Source of the DNA: Pseudomonadota bacterium | GTDB lineage: Bacteria > Pseudomonadota > Gammaproteobacteria > Burkholderiales > Burkholderiaceae_C | Assembly: GCA_021815805.1 (NCBI GenBank) | Contig: JAKAZQ010000008.1 | Location: 1 to 64,000, forward strand | Reading direction: 5' to 3' | Length of the DNA stretch: 64,000 nucleotides | Part shown: piece by piece, positions 47,965-57,437 of the stretch | Layout: every line of letters begins with the position of its first letter | Position numbering within the stretch: the stretch's first letter is position 1 | Notes under the pieces: model-generated | What the model was told of the DNA's origin: nothing | The model's input: the letters and a program-made list of their open reading frames with translations, nothing else | The model's database searches: none | Made by a program: the position numbers and the translations under genes

Positions 47965-49341
47965 ATGTCCGCCCCACCCGACGCCCCGAAGCCGCACGCG
48001 GAAGCCGACCGGGCCGCGCCCGACCTGTTCCTGGCCGAGCATGTGCGCAAGGCCTTCAAGGCCCCCGACGGCACCGAACTGCTGATCCTGGACGATGTCA
48101 ACCTCCGCCTGCGCGAGCACGAGATCCTGGTGCTGCTGGGGCGCTCCGGTTCGGGCAAGTCGACCCTGCTGCGCATGCTGGCGGGCCTGGTGGAGCCGAG
48201 CTCGGGCAATCTGCTGCATCGCGGCAAGCCGATCCAGGGCCCCGTGCCCGGCCTGGCGATGGTGTTCCAGACCTTCGCGCTGTTTCCGTGGCTGACCGTG
48301 CTGCAGAACGTCGAGCTGGGCCTGGAGGCGCTGAAGGTGCCGCCGGCCGAGCGCCGGCAACGCGCGCTGGCGGCGATCGACCTGATCGGGCTCGACGGTT
48401 TCGAGTCGGCGTATCCGCGCGAGTTGTCGGGCGGCATGCGCCAGCGCGTGGGTTTCGCGCGCGCGCTGGTCATCAACCCCGACGTGCTGTTGATGGACGA
48501 GCCGTTCTCCGCGCTGGACGTGCTCACTGCGGAGACCATGCGTACCGATCTGCTCGACCTGTGGGGCGAGCGCAAGATCCCGACCCGCGGCATCCTGCTG
48601 GTGTCGCACAACATCGAGGAGGCGGCGCTGATGGCCGACCGCATCCTGATCCTGGGCTCCAACCCGGGGCGGGTGCGCGCCGAGATCCCGGTGCCGCTGG
48701 CGCATCCGCGCGACCGCGAATCCCAGGAATTCCGCGATCTGGTGGAGCACATCTACGGCATCATGACGTCCCGCCAGGCCGCCGCGGTGAACGTGGCGCA
48801 GCGCGGGGCGCTGAGCATCGGCCACCGCCTGCCGCCGGTGTCGGTGAACCAGCTCGCCGGCCTGCTGGAGGAGCTGCACGGGCTGGAGCAGGGCTCCGGC
48901 AACAGCCGCATCAGCCTGCCCGAACTGGCCGAGGACATGCACTTCTCGGTCGACGACCTGTTCCCGCTGATCGAGGCCGTCGAGCTGCTCGGCTTTGCCC
49001 AGGTCGCCGATGGCGACATCGAGCTCACCGGATCCGGGCGCCTGTTCGTCGACGCCGACGTGCAGGAGCGCAAGGAGTTGTTCGCGCGCCACCTGATCGC
49101 GCGGGTTCCGCTGGCGGCGCGCGTGCGCGCGGTGCTCGACGAGCGCCACAACCACCGCGCCCCGGGCACGCGCTTTCGCACCGAGCTGGAGGACCTGCTG
49201 AGCGAGGAGGAGGCCGAGCGCGTGCTCGACACGGCCATCGATTGGGGGCGCTACGCCGAGGTCTACGCCTACGACGACAACGCCGACGTGTTCAGCCTCG
49301 ACAACCCGGGCGAGGACGAAGCCGAGGGCGTGGCGGAATGA
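47965..49341 (+). CDS. ABC transporter ATPase with AAA-associated C-terminal domain
   Basis: 458 residues. The first ~270 are an SsuB/NrtD-like ATPase: Walker A GRSGSGKST, signature LSGGMRQRVGFARAL, Walker B VLLMDEPFSALD, H-loop VSHNIEEA. The last ~160 form a separate soluble domain (NQLAGLLEELHGLEQGSG onward) recognised as the AAA-associated C-terminal domain of nitrate/sulfonate-type ATPases, with winged-helix-like predicted pattern and acidic end. This extension may sense substrate or partner protein. Its stop overlaps the glycosyltransferase start by 4 bases (ATGA). Confidence 0.9.
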   Translation: MSAPPDAPKPHAEADRAAPDLFLAEHVRKAFKAPDGTELLILDDVNLRLREHEILVLLGRSGSGKSTLLRMLAGLVEPSSGNLLHRGKPIQGPVPGLAMVFQTFALFPWLTVLQNVELGLEALKVPPAERRQRALAAIDLIGLDGFESAYPRELSGGMRQRVGFARALVINPDVLLMDEPFSALDVLTAETMRTDLLDLWGERKIPTRGILLVSHNIEEAALMADRILILGSNPGRVRAEIPVPLAHPRDRESQEFRDLVEHIYGIMTSRQAAAVNVAQRGALSIGHRLPPVSVNQLAGLLEELHGLEQGSGNSRISLPELAEDMHFSVDDLFPLIEAVELLGFAQVADGDIELTGSGRLFVDADVQERKELFARHLIARVPLAARVRAVLDERHNHRAPGTRFRTELEDLLSEEEAERVLDTAIDWGRYAEVYAYDDNADVFSLDNPGEDEAEGVAE

Positions 49342-50522
49342 GCCCGGCGCCGCGCGTCGACCTGGTGTATTTCAACGCCGGCGGCGGGCATCGCGCTTCG
49401 GCGCTGGCGCTGCAGCAGGCGATCGCCGAGTCGGGGCTGGGCTGGCAGGTGCGCCTGGTCAACCTGACCGAGCTGCTCGACCCCGGCGGCACGCTGCGCC
49501 GGCGCGCCTTTTCCCCCGAGGACTACTACAACGCCCGCCTGGCGCACGGCCTGACCCTCGGGCTGCGTACCGAGCTGCGCGTGCTGCAGGCGCTGATCCA
49601 CCTGCTGCATCCGAGCCTGGTGCGTGCGCTGCAGCAGCACTGGCTGCGCAGCGAGCCGGACCTGGTGGTGTCGTTGATCCCGAACTTCAACCGCGCGCTG
49701 TACCACAGCCTGAACGGCGCGCTGCCGGGCGTGCCCTACGTCACCGTGCTCACCGATCTGGCCGATCACCCGCCGCATTTCTGGATCGAGCCGGGGCAGC
49801 GGCAGCATCTCGTGTGCGGCACCGCGCACGCGGTGCGCCAGGCGCTTGGCGCCGGCTATCCGGCGCAACGCGTGCACGCCACGTCGGGCATGATCATCCG
49901 CCCCGATTTCTATCGCCTGGCACCCGGCTTCGACCAGGCCGCGCAGCGCGTCGCGCACGGCCTCGACCCGCGGCGCCCGACCGGGGTGGTGATGTTCGGC
50001 GGGCACGGCGCGCGGGTCATGGGTGCCATCGCCGAGCGCCTCGACGACGTGCAACTGATCCTGCTCTGCGGCCACAACGAGCGCCTGGCGCAGCGCCTGC
50101 GCGCGCAGCCGGCGCGCGCGCCGCGCCTGGTGCTCGGCTTCACGCCGCAGGTCGCGGAGGTGCTGCGCATGGCCGATTTTTTCGTCGGCAAGCCGGGTCC
50201 GGGCAGTCTGAGCGAGGCGCTGCACCTCGGGCTGCCGGTGGTGGTCACGCGCAATGCGTGGACCATGCCGCAGGAGCGCTACAACACGCAGTGGGTGCGC
50301 GAGCACGGCTACGGCATGGTGCTGCCGTCGTTCCGCCACGTGGCCGCCGCGGTGCGCCAGCTGCTGGACGACCTGCCGGGCTATCGCGCGCGGGTCGCGG
50401 CGCAGCGCAACCGTGCCGTGTTCGAGCTGCCGCCGCTGCTCGAGCGCATCCTGCGCGAGGCCGGCGCCGCGCCTGCCGCGCCGCGCTTCAATGCAGCAGC
50501 ACGCGGCGTGCCAGCAGACTGA
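49338..50522 (+). CDS. MGDG-synthase/GT28-type glycosyltransferase
   Basis: 394 residues, GT-B fold. The N-terminal YFNAGGGHRASALAL (11-25) is the hallmark of monogalactosyl-diacylglycerol-synthase-like enzymes, followed by the C-terminal nucleotide-sugar site (GFTPQVAEVLRMADFFVGKPGPGSLSEALHLGLPVVV). Such enzymes transfer a sugar to diacylglycerol to form glycolipids. The donor and product are not readable. Translationally coupled to the ABC ATPase, so a link between the transporter and glycolipid synthesis is suggested. Ends in a 35-base convergent overlap with the di-iron gene. Confidence 0.85.
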   Translation: MSPAPRVDLVYFNAGGGHRASALALQQAIAESGLGWQVRLVNLTELLDPGGTLRRRAFSPEDYYNARLAHGLTLGLRTELRVLQALIHLLHPSLVRALQQHWLRSEPDLVVSLIPNFNRALYHSLNGALPGVPYVTVLTDLADHPPHFWIEPGQRQHLVCGTAHAVRQALGAGYPAQRVHATSGMIIRPDFYRLAPGFDQAAQRVAHGLDPRRPTGVVMFGGHGARVMGAIAERLDDVQLILLCGHNERLAQRLRAQPARAPRLVLGFTPQVAEVLRMADFFVGKPGPGSLSEALHLGLPVVVTRNAWTMPQERYNTQWVREHGYGMVLPSFRHVAAAVRQLLDDLPGYRARVAAQRNRAVFELPPLLERILREAGAAPAAPRFNAAARGVPAD

Positions 50523-51321
50523 GCGGGGCCTGCGCCCAGCGCTGCAGGCGCGGCCCGAGCTGCAGCGGCTTGATGATCATGCGCACCGCCAGTTCCACCG
50601 GAAACTCGGTGCGCACGCGCTCGAACACCTGCTGCCGCACCTCGTGCAGCGCAGGCGGCGCCGGGCTTTCGCGCCAGCGCCACGCGGCGGCGTGGCGCAG
50701 CGCCACGTCGGCGTCGCTGCGGCGCAGCTCGGCGAGACGACGCCACAGCGCGGCCATCACCTGCGCACGCCCCAGGCCCTCGCTGCGGCGATAGCGCAGG
50801 AAGCGCTGGTAGAACTGCTTGTAGTGCTGCACCTCGTCGGTGCGGATACGCCAGGTCAGGTCGCGCAGCACCGGCTCGTCGCACAGCGCGTTGAGCGCCT
50901 GGTAGTAGGTGGTCGTGCCCATCTCGACCATGCAGCGCGCCACCAGCTCGCGCCCGCGCGAGGGCTCGAGCTCGTCGAGGGTGCACAGCGCCGAGTACTC
51001 GGCGAAGAACTCGGCGAACGCGGCCTGCCAGTCGAAGTCCGGCCAGACATGCTCGACGTAGGCGCGCAGCGCGCGTCCGTGCTGCAGTTCCTCGGGCTCC
51101 CAGCGCTGGCGCAGCCAGGCGCCGAATTCGTGGTCGCCGGCGAAGTACTCCAGCAGGTTGCGCGTGTACACGTCGGTCCCGCTCTCGATGAACGAGGCGC
51201 TGCAGGCCAGCAGGAAGATGTCGTCGCGCCCCGCCACGGCGCGACGGTCCACGGCCTGCAGGTCGAGATCCTCGAGCCGCCAGCGCAGGCTCGGCGGGCA
51301 GTCGGTGGCATTCGTTGACAT
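50488..51321 (-). CDS. Ferritin-like di-iron protein, acyl-ACP-desaturase-like
   Basis: 277 residues. The metal-ligand set fits a four-helix di-iron oxygenase: E46, E78-x2-H81 (EPEELQHG), E133, and E163-x2-H166 (TDEVQHY). The wording EExxHG and DExxHY matches the acyl-ACP-desaturase branch of the ferritin-like superfamily. It could be a fatty-acid desaturase or an uncharacterised oxidase. Longer starts exist but the one at 51321 gives a clean N-terminus. The 3' end overlaps the glycosyltransferase gene on the other strand by 35 bases. Confidence 0.78.
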   Translation of the reverse strand: MSTNATDCPPSLRWRLEDLDLQAVDRRAVAGRDDIFLLACSASFIESGTDVYTRNLLEYFAGDHEFGAWLRQRWEPEELQHGRALRAYVEHVWPDFDWQAAFAEFFAEYSALCTLDELEPSRGRELVARCMVEMGTTTYYQALNALCDEPVLRDLTWRIRTDEVQHYKQFYQRFLRYRRSEGLGRAQVMAALWRRLAELRRSDADVALRHAAAWRWRESPAPPALHEVRQQVFERVRTEFPVELAVRMIIKPLQLGPRLQRWAQAPLSLLARRVLLH

Positions 51322-51581
51322 GGTGGTCCGCTTCTCCGGTTCCGGGCGCACGTGCACGAACGGGAGCCGCCGCGCAGCGCGCCGGCGCCCGTCCATTCCC
51401 TTTTCCCCCCTGTCAAGCCGCATGGCGGCGGCGCTGCGCCGGGCCGCCGCACCGAGGCGTCGCGTGGACGCGCGCCTTCGGGCAAAATAGCCTCCTCCAT
51501 GCGAAGGCCTTGAGTCCTGGACTGCCTGCTCGTATTGTGCGCTGTCGCGCGCCTCACTGTCCGAAGAGGAGTTTGCCCATC

Positions 51582-52259
51582 ATGCCGCAACCAAGCCTCG
51601 CCGTGCAACGAAGCCTCGCCGCCGCCGCCGCGACACTGCTGCTCGCCGGCTGCGCCAGCATGAGCCAGTCGCAGACGGCCACCGCCCAGGGCGCCGGCAT
51701 CGGCGCCGCCGCCGGCGCGTTGATCGGGGTCATGACGGCCGGCGGCAACAGCGGCAGCAGCGCGCTGCAGGGCGCCGCGCTGGGCGCCGCGGTGGGCGCC
51801 GCTGGCGGCTACCTGTGGAACCGCCACCTGGAGGAACAGAAGCAGCAGATGCAGCGCGCTTCCGCCGGCACCGGCGTGCAGGTGGCGCAGACCGCCGACA
51901 ACCGGCTGCGCATCGGGGTGCCCGCGGACGCCGGTTTCGCCACCGGCAGCGCGACCCTGAATTCGCGCATGTACCCGGTGCTCGAGCAGCTCGCGCAGGG
52001 CGTGGCGCAGAACCCGGGCGAAACCGTGCAGGTGCTGGGCTTCACCGACAGCACCGGCTCGGACGCGATCAATTACCCGCTGTCGCAGAACCGCGCGCAG
52101 ACGGTGAAGAACTTTCTCGTCTCGCGCGGCGTGCAGGCGCAGCGCATCAGCGTGCAGGGCATGGGCCCGACGCACCCGGTGGCGAGCAATGCCACGGCGC
52201 AGGGACGCGCCATGAACCGGCGCGTCGAGATCTACATCGCGCAACCGGCGGCGCGCTGA
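51582..52259 (+). CDS. OmpA-family lipoprotein with glycine zipper
   Basis: 225 residues. Lipobox LAGC (cysteine 24); a Gly/Ala-rich zipper (GAGIGAAAGALIGV and GAALGAAVGAAGGYLWN); then an OmpA peptidoglycan-binding domain with FTDSTGSDAINYPLSQNRAQTVKNFL and MNRRVEIYI. Lies in the outer membrane and binds peptidoglycan. AGGAG is present upstream but spaced about 11 bases from the ATG. Similar to YiaD-type proteins. Confidence 0.9.
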   Translation: MPQPSLAVQRSLAAAAATLLLAGCASMSQSQTATAQGAGIGAAAGALIGVMTAGGNSGSSALQGAALGAAVGAAGGYLWNRHLEEQKQQMQRASAGTGVQVAQTADNRLRIGVPADAGFATGSATLNSRMYPVLEQLAQGVAQNPGETVQVLGFTDSTGSDAINYPLSQNRAQTVKNFLVSRGVQAQRISVQGMGPTHPVASNATAQGRAMNRRVEIYIAQPAAR

Positions 52260-52268
52260 GCCCCGGTT

Positions 52269-52290
52269 CGGCGGCGCGGCCGCGCCGCCG
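52269..52290. terminator. Perfect 22-bp GC palindrome at a convergent junction
   Basis: The 22 bases between the ompA-type and nitrilase-family stop codons read identically on both strands (half: CGGCGGCGCGG). No T-tract. Placed to serve both genes as a 3' hairpin; termination itself is inferred. Confidence 0.4.
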
Positions 52291-52292
52291 CG

Positions 52293-53099
52293 TCAGGGCA
52301 GGCGCCGGTGCTGCAGTGCCGGCAGGCTGGCGCGCCAGGCCGCCATGCGCGCCGGGTCGATGTCGGCGGTGATCACTCCCTCCCCCTCGGCCAGCAGCGC
52401 CAGCACCTCGCCCCACGGGTCGATGATCATCGAGTGGCCCCAGGTGCGCCGGCCGTTGGCGTGGCGTCCGCCCTGCGCGCTGGCGACGACGTAGGTCAGG
52501 TTCTCGATGGCCCGCGCGCGCAGCAGCACTTCCCAGTGCTTTTCGCCGGTGGTGTAGGTGAACGCCGACGGCACGAGCAGGGCGTCGCAGGGGGCCGGCC
52601 GCGACAGCGCGCGGTACAGCTCGGGAAAGCGCAGGTCGTAGCAGATCGACAGTCCGATGCGCAGGCCCTGCGCCTCGAACGCCTGCGGCGTCTCGCCGGC
52701 CATGATGGTGTCGGCCTCGGCGTAGCGCTCGTCGCCGCGCTCGAAGGCGAACAGGTGCATCTTGTCGTAGCGCGCGGCCAGGCGTCCGTCGGGGCCGTAG
52801 ACCATCGTGCTGTTGTACACGCGCGCCGGATCCGGACAGCGCAGCGGCAGCGAGCCGCCGACCACCCACATGCGATGTCGTGCCGCCGCCGCCGACAGCA
52901 TGTGCTGGATCGGGCCCCGGCCGGGTTCCTCGGCGAAGCCCGTCTTGCCGACGCCGGCGGGTTCCATGATGCAGAAATACTCGGGCAGCACCGCCAGCGC
53001 GGCGCCGCGGCGCGCGGCTTCGTCGAGCAGCGCCTCGGCGCGCGCCAGGTTGTGATCGACATCGGTGGAGGAGACAACTTGCAGGGCGGCGACGCGCAT
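52293..53099 (-). CDS. Nitrilase-superfamily carbon-nitrogen hydrolase
   Basis: 268 residues with the catalytic triad E40 (VLPEYF), K113 (DKMHLF) and C153 (ICYDLRFPE). The nearest known relatives by pattern are Nit1/Nit2-type omega-amidases and deaminated-glutathione amidases. With gshA-gshB in the genome, a role in repairing deaminated glutathione is plausible but not shown. Start chosen at MRVAALQ; GGAG precedes it. 47 bases after yhdP on the same strand. Confidence 0.88.
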   Translation of the reverse strand: MRVAALQVVSSTDVDHNLARAEALLDEAARRGAALAVLPEYFCIMEPAGVGKTGFAEEPGRGPIQHMLSAAAARHRMWVVGGSLPLRCPDPARVYNSTMVYGPDGRLAARYDKMHLFAFERGDERYAEADTIMAGETPQAFEAQGLRIGLSICYDLRFPELYRALSRPAPCDALLVPSAFTYTTGEKHWEVLLRARAIENLTYVVASAQGGRHANGRRTWGHSMIIDPWGEVLALLAEGEGVITADIDPARMAAWRASLPALQHRRLP

Positions 53100-53146
53100 C
53101 GGGAAACTCCGGGTGGGGGTGGGAGGCAGGGGGCCGGGCGGGGCGT

Positions 53147-56100
53147 TCACGGCGCCGCCGGCACCGGCGCCGGGCGGGCCGGCGGCGACGCCGGGGTGGC
53201 CGGCATGTGCGGCGTGCGTTGCGGGCGCACGTCGGGGTGGGCCCAGGTTCCGGTGACGTGATAGCCGTAGGTGAGCGCCTTCATCAGCGGCTCGCGCGCC
53301 ACGAGTTGGGCGATGAACGTGCCCAGCCCGATGGCGGGATTGATCAGCGCATACGCCAGCGAGGCCGTGCCGGCGTTGATGTCGGGCACCACGACCACGT
53401 ACAGGTTCTGGGTCTCGGCCGCCAGGTTGGCGGCGCCGTCGATGAACACCGTGGCGGACAGGCCGCTCATCTTGAAGTTGTTGGTGGTGGCCACGCCGTC
53501 CAGCAGCTGCACGTCGGCGGCCACCTTGTCGAATGCGAAACCCCGCGAGAATATATCGCGGAAATTGAACATCAGGCGCTGCGGCAGGCTCTGCAGGCTG
53601 AGCACGCCGAGCAGCTTGGACAATCCCTGGTCGGCCTTCAGGAATTGTCCCTGGCCGAGATTCAGGCTGAACTGACCGGACAGCGTCGGATAGTCCAGCG
53701 CGAGCGGCGAGCCGAGCCACGTCACCGTACCCTGCATGACGCCCTTGCCTCCCTTGAGCAGGCCGGGCTTGCCCAGGCGCGCCAGCAGCGCGCCGGCGTC
53801 GGCCACGTCCAGGCGGAAGCCGAGGGACATGCGATGCGGGGCGCCGGCGCCGCTGGCGGTGGGGCTCCAGTTGCCGCGCCCGACCAGCAGGGCGTCGCTG
53901 GAGCGCAGGCGCACGCTGCTGAGCATCCACTGGCGCGCGTCGCCGCGGCCGCGGTTCTCGGCACGCAACTCCAGGGCATCGAAATGGTGCCCGTGGATGA
54001 CCACGTCGCTGGCGTGCAGGTCGATCGCCGGCAGGCTGCGCGGCTGCTCGTCGAGCAGGCGCTCGACGTCGCTGTCGGCGCTCTCCGGCAGTTGCAGGCG
54101 GCTCAGGCGCGCGCTGATGCTGCCGGGGGCGTCGCCGGCACCCATGTGCCAGACCACCGAGCCGTCGAGCTGGCTGCTGTGCAGATTGGCCTGCCACGCC
54201 GAGCCGTTGCGCGTCGCTCCCAGCACGACATCCTCGAAGCGCCGGTCGGCCACGGTCAGCCGGCCGACGCGCAGCGCCAGCAGGTCGGGCAGCCAGTCCG
54301 CGGCGGGCGCGGCGGCGGAGCCGCCGGCCGCCGGCGCTGCGCCGGCCAGGGCTGTGCGCCAGGCGTCGGCGTCGAGCACCGGCAACTCGACATTGGCCTG
54401 CACGCCGCGCTGCGGCTGCGGCAGCGCGGCACGCGGCCCGACGGCGACGCCGAGCGCCTGCCAGCGTGCCGGCGCGCCGTTGGCGTCGAGCAGCGTGCCG
54501 CGTGCCCGCAGGTCGCCGCCGAGATCCAGGGTCCAGGCCTGGCGCGGCGCGCCGGCGCCCTCGACGTCGACGCGCAGCGCCTCGGAGGTCTCGGCCGGCT
54601 TGCCCAGCGGCGGCGGCAGGTCGATGCCGAGCCCGGCGAGGTCGCTGTGCACCTGCACGCGCGGCCGATCCTGTCCGGGCGGCAGCTGGACCTGCAGGTC
54701 GAACGGCGCGCTGCCGTGCAGGTGGCGCAGCAGGCCGCGCCACTGGCGCAGTTCGGGGGCGGCACGCAACGCGGACGCCTGCGCCACGCCGTCGGCCTGG
54801 ATCTCGAGGCCGGCGGCGGGCGACATGTCGGCGCGCAACTGCAGCGGGCTGCCGGCAAAGCCGGCGGCGCGCAGCGTCATGTGAAAGCCGCGCTGCGTGA
54901 AGTCCACGCTGCCGCGCACGCCGTCGAGCGCAGGCAGCCACGGCAGGTACTCGACATGGTCGCCGAGCAACTGCAGCCGGCCCTGCACGCGCGTGTCGGC
55001 GAGATGCTCGAGCGGCAGGTGCAGCGCCAGGTTCAGGCGCAGCGGTCCGCTGGCGCGCGTGCGCGTCAGCGAGTGCGCCAGCGCGGCGTCGAGCGGCGAA
55101 CTTCTCACGTAGCGCAACGCCTCGTCCGCCGGCGCCTGCGCGTCGCCGCGCACCTCGAGCACCGGATGCCGGTAGTCGGCGAGCTGCAGCTGCACGTCGC
55201 GCAGCGACGCCGTGCCGACGCGCGCGCTGATGCCGCGCGCCGACATGCCGCGCGCGGTGAAGGTGATGTCGCCGTCGATGTCGCGGAACTCCGGCCAGAC
55301 CGCGTTCGCCGCGACGTCCGCGGCGCGCGCCTGCCGGCCCTTCGGCAGCAGTTCGCGCGGCGTGGCATTGAACACGCCGTCGCGAATGCGCGCGCGCACC
55401 TGGAAGACCCCGCTGCCCGGCTGCACGAACGGGAACTGCGCGAGCGGGCCGCGCACGACGAACTGCACGTCGTTGGACGATCCGCCGGCGATCGCGCTGC
55501 GCAGGTAGTCGCGAATGTTCTGGTTCAGCGCCAGCGGCAGGTAGCGCGGCACCGCGCGCGCATCGGCGCGGCTGAGCCGGGCTTCCAGGTCGAGCAGCCC
55601 CGGCCCCGCGGCCTGGCTCGTGTAGTGCAGGTCCAGGGTGCCCGACGCGTCCGGGGTGTCGAGCCGCATGCGCGAGCCCTGCACGTCCCACAGGCCGCTG
55701 CCGGCGCGGCTCCAGCTGAGCCGCGCGTCGGCCAGGCGCACCGGCAGGCTGGGCGCCTCGAACAGCGCCGGCAGCGCCACCGCGCCGTGCTCGATGCGCA
55801 GGTGCGCGCTGCCGCCGTCCTGGTTCGCATCGACGCTGCCGCCCAGCCCCTGGATGCCCGGCAGGTCGCTCGGCAGGCCGGCCTCGGCACGCGCGCCCGC
55901 CAGCGCGTCCGGCACGCCGGAGGCCGCCGCCGCGCTGTTCCAGCCGAGGTCCGAGAAGCTCGCCTGTACCGCGTAGCGCGCCGGCAGCGCCTGCGCGCCG
56001 CCCCACGAGCCGCTCCAGTTCAGGCTGGCGCGATCCAGGCGACCGCGAGGCTGCAGCAGCTCCAGGCGTGCGCGCCACGGCGCCGGCATCGGGATGTGGG

Positions 56101-57229
56101 CGGCCAGCCGGTCGAGCGCGCCGAGGTCGAGCGTGCCCACGCGCAGGCTGCCCTGCTGCGGCGCGCCCGGCCGGCCTTGCACCTGCCACTGCAGTTGCAG
56201 CGGCGGCAATGGCGTGCCGTCGGCGTCGACCAGGCGCAGCCCGGAAACGTCGACGCCGTAGCCGTGGGCCAGGCGCTGCCATCGCAGGCGTCCGGAAAGC
56301 TCGCGCAACTGCAGTGGCGGCAGCGCGGGATCCAGGCGCGCGCCAAGTGCGGACAGGGCGCCGACAACAGTCACGGATTGTGGCTGGTATTGTTGACCTA
56401 CCTGCAACCATGCGCGTATCGCGCCAAAACCGGTGTTCAGTTGCGCAGGCAGCGTGACCCAGTGCGACAAGGCGTCCAGATCGACGCGCGGCAGGTCGCC
56501 CCACAGCATGCCGTGCCAGGCGGCGAGATTGCCGGGGTGGCGGTCGAACAGGGGTTGGTGCATGTCGGCGCGCAGTTGCAGCAGCGATCCGAGTGCCGGC
56601 GGGGGCACGGCGCGCAGCGCGGCGCGGTGGCGCAGCAGGGTGTTGCGCAGCTCCAGTTGCACGTCGCGCAGATGCAGTGGCGTGGCATCGCGCGTCTTGT
56701 CGACCCAGGTGATGTCGCTGTCCTGCACCAGGATCTGATCCTGCGAGAACAGCCAGTCGGCGAAGCGCTGGCCGGCGCCGCCGCCGGCAGCGCCGACGTC
56801 GATGCGGATGCCGCCGATATCCAGATGATTGGCGTCCTCGCGGGTGATGCGCAAGGACGCGCCGCGGATGGCCAGTTGCTCGAAACTGAGTTGCAGCCGC
56901 GGCAGGCTTTTCCACGATGGCATCGCCTGTACGCGGGCCAGGCGCAGGGCCGGGTGGTGTTGCGCGTCGTCGATCACCAGATCGTGCAGGGTCAGGGTCG
57001 GCAGCAGGCCCTGCCAGCGGCTCTGCACCGAGCCGATGTGCACGGGCAGGCCCAGCGCGCGGCTGGATGCCTGCTCCAGCCACGGCACGAACTGCTGCGC
57101 ATGCGGCAGCACGGCGTAGCGCAGCGTGAGAAGCGCCCCGCCCAGCAGCAGGTAGGCGACCACCACCAGCGCGATCGCCGCTTCCAGCAAGCGGGTGGCT
57201 AGGCGTACGGTGAGGTGCAGCGCGGACAC
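53147..57229 (-). CDS. yhdP: YhdP-type AsmA-like envelope lipid-transport protein
   Basis: 1360 residues. One N-terminal membrane helix (~13-38), then a very long repetitive beta-rich chain typical of the TamB/AsmA/YhdP bridge proteins (DUF3971 plus C-terminal AsmA-like region with LLGVLSLQSLPQRLMFNFRDIFSRGFAFDKV). Such proteins span the periplasm and move phospholipids to the outer membrane. Longer than E. coli YhdP (1266). The Pro/Ala tail (ATPASPPARPAPVPAAP) is low complexity. Divergent from glnE across ~210 bases. Confidence 0.92.
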   Translation of the reverse strand: MSALHLTVRLATRLLEAAIALVVVAYLLLGGALLTLRYAVLPHAQQFVPWLEQASSRALGLPVHIGSVQSRWQGLLPTLTLHDLVIDDAQHHPALRLARVQAMPSWKSLPRLQLSFEQLAIRGASLRITREDANHLDIGGIRIDVGAAGGGAGQRFADWLFSQDQILVQDSDITWVDKTRDATPLHLRDVQLELRNTLLRHRAALRAVPPPALGSLLQLRADMHQPLFDRHPGNLAAWHGMLWGDLPRVDLDALSHWVTLPAQLNTGFGAIRAWLQVGQQYQPQSVTVVGALSALGARLDPALPPLQLRELSGRLRWQRLAHGYGVDVSGLRLVDADGTPLPPLQLQWQVQGRPGAPQQGSLRVGTLDLGALDRLAAHIPMPAPWRARLELLQPRGRLDRASLNWSGSWGGAQALPARYAVQASFSDLGWNSAAAASGVPDALAGARAEAGLPSDLPGIQGLGGSVDANQDGGSAHLRIEHGAVALPALFEAPSLPVRLADARLSWSRAGSGLWDVQGSRMRLDTPDASGTLDLHYTSQAAGPGLLDLEARLSRADARAVPRYLPLALNQNIRDYLRSAIAGGSSNDVQFVVRGPLAQFPFVQPGSGVFQVRARIRDGVFNATPRELLPKGRQARAADVAANAVWPEFRDIDGDITFTARGMSARGISARVGTASLRDVQLQLADYRHPVLEVRGDAQAPADEALRYVRSSPLDAALAHSLTRTRASGPLRLNLALHLPLEHLADTRVQGRLQLLGDHVEYLPWLPALDGVRGSVDFTQRGFHMTLRAAGFAGSPLQLRADMSPAAGLEIQADGVAQASALRAAPELRQWRGLLRHLHGSAPFDLQVQLPPGQDRPRVQVHSDLAGLGIDLPPPLGKPAETSEALRVDVEGAGAPRQAWTLDLGGDLRARGTLLDANGAPARWQALGVAVGPRAALPQPQRGVQANVELPVLDADAWRTALAGAAPAAGGSAAAPAADWLPDLLALRVGRLTVADRRFEDVVLGATRNGSAWQANLHSSQLDGSVVWHMGAGDAPGSISARLSRLQLPESADSDVERLLDEQPRSLPAIDLHASDVVIHGHHFDALELRAENRGRGDARQWMLSSVRLRSSDALLVGRGNWSPTASGAGAPHRMSLGFRLDVADAGALLARLGKPGLLKGGKGVMQGTVTWLGSPLALDYPTLSGQFSLNLGQGQFLKADQGLSKLLGVLSLQSLPQRLMFNFRDIFSRGFAFDKVAADVQLLDGVATTNNFKMSGLSATVFIDGAANLAAETQNLYVVVVPDINAGTASLAYALINPAIGLGTFIAQLVAREPLMKALTYGYHVTGTWAHPDVRPQRTPHMPATPASPPARPAPVPAAP

Positions 57230-57437
57230 GGCGATAGGGCGGCGGCGGGAGCGGGAATCGGCGCGCCAGACGCCGGCGGAGCCCGCGACGCGGAGCCGGC
57301 TTGCACGCCGTGGTGATGGTAGTCAAGGAGCGCCGGCTGGGGCAGCGCCTGGACGCGGGGTCGCGCGTGTCGGCGCGCCCGCGGCGTGTCCTGCACGCTG
57401 CGCGCGCCTGCAATATGCTGCGTCATGAGCGCTGCCG

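Noticed and set aside
53207-57202. 1331-codon plus-strand open frame opposite yhdP
   Set aside because: Antisense shadow without motifs; YhdP on the other strand has a membrane anchor and recognisable C-terminal region.
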